Origin: JANWXR01 sp033577755
GTDB lineage: Bacteria > Chloroflexota > Anaerolineae > Anaerolineales > UBA6663
Assembly (NCBI GenBank): GCA_033577755.1
Contig: JAVQXV010000016.1
Span: 1 to 33,844, forward strand
Direction: 5' to 3'
Length of the DNA stretch: 33,844 bases
The notes under the pieces are model-generated. The model was given only the letters and a program-made list of their open reading frames with translations, made no database searches and was not told where the DNA came from. Below are positions 23,608 to 30,222 of this stretch, piece after piece; within the stretch, counting starts at the first letter, position 1, and every line of letters starts with the position of its first letter. A program made the translations under genes and the position numbers.

Positions 23608-23700
23608 GTGAATACGGGTGAACACGAATGTTACGAATGGACACGACTGGGTGCGGGCCGAACACGAATGAACACGAATGGTTGCGAATGGGCACGAATT
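23608..23700. repeat. GAACACGAATG-type repeat tract
   Basis: Degenerate units GTGAACACGAATG, GAACACGAATGAACACGAAT and GGGCACGAATTG fill the gap between yidD and the propeller lipoprotein gene. The rest of the gap to 23776 has no recognised signal. The lipoprotein ATG at 23579 lacks a Shine-Dalgarno sequence. Confidence 0.75.
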
Positions 23701-23776
23701 GAGAAGAAGCTTGGGATGTAGGCGGTGCTTGGTTCGGTTTCCCTGCGTTTCCCAATCGTCCTTGATTTCTCTGCGG

Positions 23777-24133
23777 TCACGGCACGGGGTCATAGCCGCC
23801 CGGGTTGAGCGGGTGGCAGCGCATCACGCGCCAGAAGGCCAGCCAGCCGCCCTTGAGCGCGCCGTACTTTTGAATGGCCTCGAAGCCATAGCGCGAGCAG
23901 GTCGGATAGAAGCGACAGGTGTTGATGGGCAAGGCGCGCGAGAGCGTCAGCTGGTAGAGGCGGATAACGGCCAGGAGCAGGGTGCGTGGAAGCTGCGACG
24001 GGCGAAAGTCCGGCTTCCACTCCGGCAGCGGCCCGGGGGCCGGCCAGCCGACGAGCGGATGGGTGTGTTCCGACGTGTGCTCTTCCGCAGGGGCCGAGCC
24101 TGATTCCTTATCGGTCGGGAGAGTTGAGGACAT
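23777..24133 (-). CDS. yidD: Membrane protein insertion efficiency factor YidD
   Basis: A 118-residue protein with the full YidD domain: LLLAVIRLYQLTLSRALPIN, CRFYPTCSRYGFEAIQKYGA, KGGWLAFWRVMRCHPLNPGG, ending YDPVP. The first 45 residues are a variable, acidic extension (DKESGSAPAEEHTSEHTHPL), longer than usual. The ATG at 24133 lies inside the 3' end of rnpA (26 bp overlap), so translation is probably coupled. Confidence 0.93.
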   Translation of the reverse strand: MSSTLPTDKESGSAPAEEHTSEHTHPLVGWPAPGPLPEWKPDFRPSQLPRTLLLAVIRLYQLTLSRALPINTCRFYPTCSRYGFEAIQKYGALKGGWLAFWRVMRCHPLNPGGYDPVP

Positions 24134-24452
24134 GGGCTTGCTTGAGGAGCTGGGCCAGCGCGGCGCGTACTTCCGGCATTTTCCGCTCGACGATCGGCGC
24201 ACGCGCGATGCAAAGCAGGTCCCATTCGGGCGCGATGTCGGCGGCCAGTGAGCGGAACGCTTCGCGTAGCAGACGCTTGGCGCGGTTGCGCTTAACCGCC
24301 GTTCCCACCGACCGGCCGGCGGCAAAGCCGACGCGGGCCTGCGCCTGAGCCTGTGGACTGCGCGCTACCACAAGAACGACGAGCGGGTGGGCGTAGGATC
24401 GTCCATCGCGCCGCACCCGCTCGAAGTCGGTTGCGCTTCGCAGTCGGAGCAT
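24108..24452 (-). CDS. rnpA: Ribonuclease P protein component
   Basis: A 114-residue RnpA. FERVRRDGRSYAHPLVVLVV and RVGFAAGRSVGTAVKRNRAK, RLLREAFR form the conserved cleft with the RNR signature. It pairs with the RNase P RNA, not present here, to mature tRNA 5' ends. It starts 22 bp after the rpmH stop. Confidence 0.95.
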   Translation of the reverse strand: MLRLRSATDFERVRRDGRSYAHPLVVLVVARSPQAQAQARVGFAAGRSVGTAVKRNRAKRLLREAFRSLAADIAPEWDLLCIARAPIVERKMPEVRAALAQLLKQAHVLNSPDR

Positions 24453-24474
24453 AGCCCCGGCCCGGCGCCGCGTG

Positions 24475-24684
24475 TCAGCGTGCGCTCTCGCGCGTTGCCG
24501 GCGCCTTGTGACTCTTCCAGTTGAATTTCTTGACGTGATTGTTCATGCTGGGCGTCAGTCGCCAGCGCCCGCGCAAGCGGCGCGCCTTGAGCACCCGGCG
24601 GCCGCCTTTCGTCGCCATGCGCGCGCGGAAGCCGTGCACGCGCACGCGCCGGCGAATCTTCGGCTGGTACGTTCGTTTAGGCAT
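24475..24684 (-). CDS. rpmH: Ribosomal protein bL34 with C-terminal extension
   Basis: MPKRTYQPKIRRRVRVHGFR and ARMATKGGRRVLKARRLRGR WRLTP are a standard bL34 of about 45 residues. The reading frame then adds 24 residues (SMNNHVKKFNWKSHKAPATR plus ESAR), giving 69. AAGGA lies about 11 nt upstream of the ATG. It is the first gene of the rnpA-yidD-yidC-khpB cluster and has a strong promoter. Confidence 0.95.
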   Translation of the reverse strand: MPKRTYQPKIRRRVRVHGFRARMATKGGRRVLKARRLRGRWRLTPSMNNHVKKFNWKSHKAPATRESAR

Positions 24685-24769
24685 CGCGCAATCATCCTTG
24701 AAATCAGATAAACAGGAGCGGCCGTTTCACACCGGAAACGTCGCCCCTGACCATGGGCAGAGCGGCAGG

Positions 24770-24798
24770 ATTATAGCCAACGGCGGGGGAAGTGTCAA
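24770..24798 (-). promoter_or_regulatory. Strong sigma70 promoter of rpmH operon
   Basis: On the minus strand TTGACA (24793-24798) and TATAAT (24770-24775) are separated by exactly 17 nt, a full consensus match. The rpmH ATG is 86 nt downstream. The strength fits ribosomal-protein expression. Confidence 0.88.
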
Positions 24799-24821
24799 AG
24801 AAGATGGGGCTTGGGGCTTGG

Positions 24822-24924
24822 GTGTGCACGCAAAACATGTCAGCCGCACCCTGAGCGGACGCTGAGCGAAGCGAAGCGGTAGTCGAAGGGGCGGCACGTT
24901 CCCTGACAACCTTTGCATGCACAC
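24822..24924. mobile_element. MITE alpha copy 5 (103 bp)
   Basis: Starts GTGTGCACGCAAAACATGTC and ends CTGACAACCTTTGCATGCAC plus AC, nearly identical to copy 2. GGGGCTTGG flanks it on both sides (24813-24821, 24925-24933), a probable 8-9 bp target duplication, although the target was itself a GGGGCTT repeat. It lies 23 bp upstream of the rpmH -35 box. Confidence 0.85.
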
Positions 24925-24939
24925 GGGGCTTGGGTTACG

Positions 24940-25010
24940 TGTCCGGGTGTCAAGTGTTGGGTGTCACGTATTGCGTATTGCGTAGTGCGTAGTGCGTGTT
25001 GGGGGACATA
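24940..25010. repeat. GTGTCAAGTG and GCGTATT repeat tract
   Basis: GTGTCAAGTGTTGGGTGTCA followed by GCGTATTGCGTAGTGCGTAG, the same two families as at 9018-9160. It fills the gap behind the TolB-like gene. Confidence 0.8.
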
Positions 25011-25061
25011 GGACTTCTGCCCGGCTGGATGTGCGATATCCGCATTCAATGCCGGCAGCAG

Positions 25062-26117
25062 TTATCGTCCCCAGCGGGGTTGATAGTCGGCGCGCGGGTT
25101 TTGGGTGAGGCGCGTCAGGCCGCTGCCATCGGGGCGGATGGCATACAGCTCGTTGTTGCCGTCGCGGAAGGAAGTGAAGGCGATCCACTGCCCGTCCGGC
25201 GAGAAGCTCGGCCCGACGTTGTCGCTCTCGGCGGTGAGTCGGCGCAGGTTGCTGCCGTCCACATTGATCAGGAAAATGTGCCGCCGGTTGAACGGCCCTT
25301 GATAGAACGTCAGCGTCTGCCCGTCCGCCGAGAAGGCGTTGCGCCCGCCCATGTCGGGCAGGGCGGTCACCTGGCGCGCGTCGCTACCGTCGGCGGCCAT
25401 CACCCAGAGCTGCCGGCTGCCGGAGCGGTTAGAGGCAAAGGCAATGCGTTGTCCGTCCGGCGACCAGGTCGGGTCAATGCTCTCCGCACCGTGCGTCAGC
25501 TGCTGGGGGTTTGAGCCGTCGGTGGCCATCACCCAAATTTGCTGCACGCCGCCGGCGCTGGAGGTGTACACGATGCGCGTCCCATCCGGCGATAGCTCAG
25601 GGGCGAAGTTGCCAGCTCCGTTCTGAGTCAACTGGGTCACGCCGGCGCCGTCTATGCCCATGCGGAAAATCTCGTAGTTTGCGCCCCTCACTTGCCGCGC
25701 CCACAGGATGCTTTGCCCGTCCGGCGTTAGCGAGGCGTACCAGTCGCCGACGTCATTGTCGGTCAACTGGGTGATGCTCATATCTGCCAGACGAAGCAGG
25801 CAAATCTCGTCATCGTTGCCGTCAAAGCAGGTGAAGACGATCTTGCCGGTGAGCGCGGGGTTTGGCGTCAGGGTAGGCGTCAGCGATGGTAGGACGGTGG
25901 AGGTGAGGGTGGGTGGGGAGAGGGGCGTAGGCAGCGCGGTTGTAGGTGCGATGATTGGGGAGGGGGATGGGGGCAACGCCGAGACGACGGTAGTCACGGT
26001 GACCGGCGAGGGCGCTGCTTGCCGCAACCAGCGCACCAGGCTCAGGCCGCCCAGCACGCCGCAGCCGATTGCCATGATGAACGCCGACAAAACCGGCAAG
26101 GCACGAGAGCGAAGCAC
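25062..26117 (-). CDS. Membrane-anchored TolB-like beta-propeller protein
   Basis: 351 residues. A single N-terminal hydrophobic segment (LPVLSAFIMAIGCGVLGGLS) is followed by a Pro/Ser/Thr-rich linker to about residue 88, then five or six PD40/WD40-like blades with the repeated motif S-P-D-G-x-x-I-A-F (LSPDGTRIVYTS, WSPDGQRIAFASNRSGSRQL, FSPDGQWIAFTSFRDGNNEL). The protein is probably exported and anchored, with an unknown partner. GTG at 26117 is the start, with GAGGAG about 11 nt upstream. It is divergent from the membrane protein gene at 26252. Confidence 0.88.
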   Translation of the reverse strand: MLRSRALPVLSAFIMAIGCGVLGGLSLVRWLRQAAPSPVTVTTVVSALPPSPSPIIAPTTALPTPLSPPTLTSTVLPSLTPTLTPNPALTGKIVFTCFDGNDDEICLLRLADMSITQLTDNDVGDWYASLTPDGQSILWARQVRGANYEIFRMGIDGAGVTQLTQNGAGNFAPELSPDGTRIVYTSSAGGVQQIWVMATDGSNPQQLTHGAESIDPTWSPDGQRIAFASNRSGSRQLWVMAADGSDARQVTALPDMGGRNAFSADGQTLTFYQGPFNRRHIFLINVDGSNLRRLTAESDNVGPSFSPDGQWIAFTSFRDGNNELYAIRPDGSGLTRLTQNPRADYQPRWGR

Positions 26118-26171
26118 CGGCTCAGACTCTCCTCAGCCCAACGGGCGTGTGCATTCAGACGAAATCATCGG

Positions 26172-26200
26172 TTGTCAATTGCCGGTCTCTATTCTATACT
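26172..26200 (+). promoter_or_regulatory. Promoter of the four-TM membrane protein gene
   Basis: TTGTCA (26172-26177) and TATACT (26195-26200) are separated by 17 nt, 52 nt upstream of the ATG at 26252. Confidence 0.7.
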
Positions 26201-26251
26201 GCCGCTCACACTCGCTTTGCTATCCGCCACCCGAGTGCAGGAGCCTTTTCT

Positions 26252-27340
26252 ATGTCCGACCAACGTGCCGCCGCTACCACCGTCAACACGGATGCGACCC
26301 ATCTACCTGAAATCTCGCCGGAAGAAATGGCCGGCCTCGTTTCGGAACGCACCTCGCCGGACGCCATGGCCGTCGCAGAGGCCGGCCCGGATGCGGGGTT
26401 TGAAGCAACGATGCGCCCCCACGTCACCCTGCCGGAAGCGGAAACCGGTGATACCGGCGGCGAAGCCGCTGCATTAGTTGCAACCGGCACACTCCCAACC
26501 GGTAATCTAATGTATGACCCCGAAATCAGCTTTTACGGCATCGCAATTAGACCGGAAGAGGTCGGCCCGCAGGCGGAGCAGTACGAAGCGGCCGCCGTGC
26601 TTGAGGCCGGCGCCGAGCTGGTCAACTTATTTATTACCGAGGACCTTCTAAAGAAGACATGGAGCAAGATTGAGGCGCTGGAGAACGAGATCACGGTCAG
26701 TCGCGAGATCAGTACGGGTGCCGGTTACGTCCTGCTGGATCGGCTGCGCGCGGCGCGCAACTTTCTGCTGCATCATCGGGATCGGTATGAAGAAGCGCAA
26801 CAGGAAATAGCGCAGGTGGACTTTCGCTTTACGCGCATCCGCAAGATTGAGTGGTTTGAGAAGCCGCCGCTCATCTTTGGCTGGCTGGTCTTGGTGACCG
26901 TAGCGCTGGCCGTGGTGGCGGCCTGGGGGGTAGGCCAGTTGGGCGGATTGGAGGCCGTGCTAGCACGAATGAGTAGTAAGGAAGTTTCCACTGCTTCGAC
27001 TTTGTCCTTCATCATCGCAATCTGGGCCGGCGGGCTGGGCGGGGTTACCGTCGGGTTTTACTCGTTGTGGCGGCACGTGGCGCAGCTCAAGGATTACGAC
27101 CCGGAGTTTGCGCTTTGGTACTACGTCAATCCGATTATGGGCCTGCTGCTGGGCGTGTTCGTCTTCATGTTTTCCAACGCCAACATCGTACAGTTCACCA
27201 CCAACTGGGCGGTCTTCCTGCTGGCGTATGCAGTGGGCTTCCAGCAGCAATTGGTCTTCGGCATCCTTAACGGCATTGTTAATCGGCTGCTGCCTTCAAA
27301 GTTGAAGTCGGAGGCCGAGGCCGCCGGCCAGAATCCGTGA
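26252..27340 (+). CDS. Four-TM membrane protein of unknown function
   Basis: 362 residues. The first 90 are acidic and probably disordered. Residues about 110-200 are helical and charged (ENEITVSREISTGAGYVLLD, RDRYEEAQQEIAQVDFRFTR), probably a coiled coil. Membrane segments lie at about 207-228, 250-272, 291-309 and 315-337. Polar residues in helix 3-4 (FSNANIVQFTTN) and the loop RHVAQLKDYDPEFALWYYVN may form a functional site. I do not recognise the family. AGGAG lies 8 nt before the ATG. Confidence 0.75.
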   Translation: MSDQRAAATTVNTDATHLPEISPEEMAGLVSERTSPDAMAVAEAGPDAGFEATMRPHVTLPEAETGDTGGEAAALVATGTLPTGNLMYDPEISFYGIAIRPEEVGPQAEQYEAAAVLEAGAELVNLFITEDLLKKTWSKIEALENEITVSREISTGAGYVLLDRLRAARNFLLHHRDRYEEAQQEIAQVDFRFTRIRKIEWFEKPPLIFGWLVLVTVALAVVAAWGVGQLGGLEAVLARMSSKEVSTASTLSFIIAIWAGGLGGVTVGFYSLWRHVAQLKDYDPEFALWYYVNPIMGLLLGVFVFMFSNANIVQFTTNWAVFLLAYAVGFQQQLVFGILNGIVNRLLPSKLKSEAEAAGQNP

Positions 27341-27348
27341 GGAAGAGG

Positions 27349-27440
27349 TGCGTTCACTGCAAAAAGGAGGTTTCACCGCCGAGATCGCCGGGCACACGGA
27401 GAAATGTTCAAGGAAGAACTCTGCGCTCTTTGCACCTTGG
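27349..27440. mobile_element. MITE beta copy 3 (degenerate)
   Basis: GTTCACTGCAAAAAGGAGGT then GAGATCGCCGGGCACACGGA and AAGGAAGAACTCTGCGCTCT closely follow copy 4. The right terminal repeat has decayed. It lies behind the membrane protein gene; the remainder of the gap holds no gene. Confidence 0.7.
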
Positions 27441-27480
27441 CGCGCGATGCTCGCCAGAAAACGGCTGAGCAGTTACTCTC

Positions 27481-30051
27481 TTAAGTAAACTGCAACAAGC
27501 TGTGAAGCAGCCATGCGCCCATAGGGTTGGTATCGAGCGTATCGGGCTGGATTCCGAGTCCGCCGGCGAAGCGGAGGGTGGTGAGAGTCAGCTTTCCGGC
27601 GCCGAGGCGGGCTTCCACAATATACTCGCTCCAAAAGAGCTGCCGGGCGTCGAAGCGCCGCCACACCGGTCGGAGGTCAGTTCCCGGCCCCAGCGTCGCC
27701 GCGAGCCGGTCGAGGTTGAGGGCGAAGTCGGTCGCCACGCTGAAGAAACGCATGTCGGCGTAGCCGGGATGTGGGACGCGCTCCCACAGCGGATGACCTT
27801 CGAAGACGTGAATGGCTTCGCGCCAGAAAGGCAAATCGCGGCTGAAGCGCGGGTCGGGGGCCTTGAGCCAGACGAGGATTGATTCGCCCGCCCGCGCGCG
27901 GGCGACTGCTGTGTCGTTCAGTTCATGGACGAGGCGACCGCTCATCGGCTCGAGCGAGACACGCGGCGCAACCCATAACTTCCAGAAGTTTTGAGAGATG
28001 ACCTCAGAGCGGCGCTCGTCGGTGAGGGTGGCAGTCAAGTGAAGCTCAATCAACGTCTTTGAGAGCGGCATGCGAGCGTGGAAGACGGCCACTTCGCTCA
28101 GCGTGCCGCCCGCTACGCTGACGACCGTCTCGCCGCCGGCGATCTCCTGCCCGCTAGACGACATGAGCCGCCAGCCGAGCCGTGCGCCTTCCACTGCCGG
28201 GCCACCGTTGGAGAGCGCCAGATAAATCTCCGCCGTCTCGCCGGCACGCCAGACGTGCGGGTCATGATAAGTCGGTCGGTCGCCACCTGCCCAGCGACGG
28301 CGGCGGCCACGGTCCATAATCAGGACACGGTCGTTGTTGAACTGTCGCCATTCTTCGCCGTTGAACTTGAGCACACGCCGATCGTCGGCGATGCCCGAAG
28401 TCGTGATGGGAGTGTCCACCCAGCCGGTGACGATGTAGCCGCCGGAGGCGCTTTCGGCCCGTACCTGTTCGAGGATGTATTTGCGCACGGCGGTGGCCTG
28501 TTTGCGGGCCGCCTCGGTGAGGGCGGCGCCGCCGTCGGTCACGTTCGCCCGGCGCAGGCGGGCCTTGTAATCGCGCGTTGCCAGAAAATCATCGCGGTCG
28601 AGGGCGGTCGGTTCGGTGAGCCACCACGGTTCGGGATCAAGCTTTGAGAAATCGCGCAGGGTGTCGGCGTCGCAGAACTCGCCGAAGATCCACGGTTTGG
28701 CTGCGCGGTAGGGACGATGAAAGTGTCGGACGAGCGGTCGAAAGAAATGCGGGTCGGTGTAGAAGTGATAGTCGTAGAAATCGCTCAGGCTTGTAGGCAC
28801 ACCACCGTAGGCCTCGGCTGAGCCGCTGTTATCGCAGTGCAGGGCGTTGGGGAACCACTCGCGCGCAAGCCGGTCGAGGGCGGCGAGGAAATCGGCGTCG
28901 GCCTGAGCGTTGAGTTCACAGCCGAGGCTGACGATGGCGATGGAGGGGTGATGATGCAGGCGGCGGAAGACATCGCGGTACTCGCGCAACGCCAACTCGC
29001 GGAGGGCCGGGGTCACGTTTGGCAACCAGAGGGGCATCTCCAGCCAGAGCAGGAGGCCGGCCTCATCGGCTGCGTCGAAGAGGGTTTCATCGGGCACGAA
29101 CAGGCAGAGCTTGAAGGCGTTGAAGCCGAGCGCGCGGGCCTTAGCGAAATTCTCGAACGCTTCAGGGCGCGAGGTCGTCGGGCAAAGCCGAGCTGCATCC
29201 CAGCCCCAATCGAGCACGCCGCGCACATGCAGGGGCGCATTGTTGAGCAGCACCCGGTCGTCTTCGACTCCAATGTCCCGGAAACCCACGCGGCGGGTGG
29301 CGCGGGCGATCTCGGCATCGTGGGCGCGCAGGTCAATCCGCATGAAGTACAAGGCCGCATCCGGTTGTAACGTCCACGGGCGCACCTGCTCAAGCTCAAG
29401 GCGTGCGCTGAAGGTCTGATCGTCGGCCAGGTCGGCGCGCGTGCGGGCCGGTGCCCGGTCGGCGTTATCCAAGACTTCGACCCAGATTTCGTAAGGGCGC
29501 TCCTCGCCCAGCCGCACTACTCGGCCCTGCACTTCGAGCCGGCCACAGCGGGTGCACACCCGCACGTCGCTCAACGCTGCTCCTGAGAACGCGCGGATAC
29601 GAATGCCCTGCCAGATGCCTCCGAAAGTTGTGGCCACATCGGGCAGGAAGCCGGCGAGGGTCTCTCGCAGCGGGAAGCGACCTCCCGGCTTCCATACTTC
29701 GATCTCGATGACGTTCTTGCCGGCGCGCACCCAGGGGGTAATGTCGAGTTGGAACGGCGACCATATGCCCTGATGCCTGCCAATCGGTTCGCCGTTGAGG
29801 CGCACGTCGGCGTCGAAGCTAATCGCGTCGGCTTCCAGTACAATCGTGGCGTCCCTCGGCCAGGATTCGGGGAGGGTGAACGTGCGCCGGTAGAGGGCCG
29901 GACCGTCGGTGAGCTTATCGGCCACGTGCGCTTCCCAGGCCGAAGGCACCGGGATGGTGCGCGCCGGCCCCGCGCCGAGTTTGAATTCCCATAAGCCGTT
30001 GAGCGGCAACACCGCCGAATATTCGTTCTCTAAAAATATCGTGGAGTTCAC
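27481..30051 (-). CDS. Glycoside hydrolase family 2 protein
   Basis: 856 residues. The N-terminal jelly roll (PLNGLWEFKLG, ADVRLNGEPIGRHQGIWSPF) and Ig-like domain precede a TIM barrel from about 270. HVRGVLDWGWDAARLC and SLGCELNAQADADFL (Glu379, acid/base) and IFGEFCDADTL (Glu458, nucleophile) are 79 residues apart, as in GH2 beta-galactosidases, glucuronidases and mannosidases. The residue before Glu379 is Cys where most GH2 enzymes have Asn. There is no signal peptide, so it acts in the cytoplasm. GTG 30051 is the only usable start and lies inside MITE beta copy 4, with no Shine-Dalgarno sequence. The substrate is unknown. Confidence 0.88.
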   Translation of the reverse strand: MNSTIFLENEYSAVLPLNGLWEFKLGAGPARTIPVPSAWEAHVADKLTDGPALYRRTFTLPESWPRDATIVLEADAISFDADVRLNGEPIGRHQGIWSPFQLDITPWVRAGKNVIEIEVWKPGGRFPLRETLAGFLPDVATTFGGIWQGIRIRAFSGAALSDVRVCTRCGRLEVQGRVVRLGEERPYEIWVEVLDNADRAPARTRADLADDQTFSARLELEQVRPWTLQPDAALYFMRIDLRAHDAEIARATRRVGFRDIGVEDDRVLLNNAPLHVRGVLDWGWDAARLCPTTSRPEAFENFAKARALGFNAFKLCLFVPDETLFDAADEAGLLLWLEMPLWLPNVTPALRELALREYRDVFRRLHHHPSIAIVSLGCELNAQADADFLAALDRLAREWFPNALHCDNSGSAEAYGGVPTSLSDFYDYHFYTDPHFFRPLVRHFHRPYRAAKPWIFGEFCDADTLRDFSKLDPEPWWLTEPTALDRDDFLATRDYKARLRRANVTDGGAALTEAARKQATAVRKYILEQVRAESASGGYIVTGWVDTPITTSGIADDRRVLKFNGEEWRQFNNDRVLIMDRGRRRRWAGGDRPTYHDPHVWRAGETAEIYLALSNGGPAVEGARLGWRLMSSSGQEIAGGETVVSVAGGTLSEVAVFHARMPLSKTLIELHLTATLTDERRSEVISQNFWKLWVAPRVSLEPMSGRLVHELNDTAVARARAGESILVWLKAPDPRFSRDLPFWREAIHVFEGHPLWERVPHPGYADMRFFSVATDFALNLDRLAATLGPGTDLRPVWRRFDARQLFWSEYIVEARLGAGKLTLTTLRFAGGLGIQPDTLDTNPMGAWLLHSLLQFT

Positions 30052-30146
30052 CGCAAAAGGATGATTTCACCGTCGAGATTGCAGAGTGCACGGGGAAATA
30101 TCAAGGAAGAACTCTGCGCTCCGCGGTGCGTTTTTTCAGTGCACTC
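30044..30146. mobile_element. MITE beta copy 4 (103 bp) overlapping a start codon
   Basis: Ends GAGTTCACCGCAAAA and TTTTTTCAGTGCACTC. ATCGTG flanks both sides (30038-30043 and 30147-30152), a 6-bp target duplication. The left end contains the GTG start codon of the GH2 gene. From here to 30222 nothing further is recognised. Confidence 0.85.
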
Positions 30147-30222
30147 ATCGTGGGTCTCGTGGACGATCCACAGGCCGGGGCAGCGGCGGCGCCCGGGCGG
30201 GAGCGCGGTTTCAGGCTACAGG

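Noticed and set aside
24822..25010. Repeat-spacer structure near rpmH
   Set aside because: It is a MITE followed by short tandem repeats, with no regular spacing.
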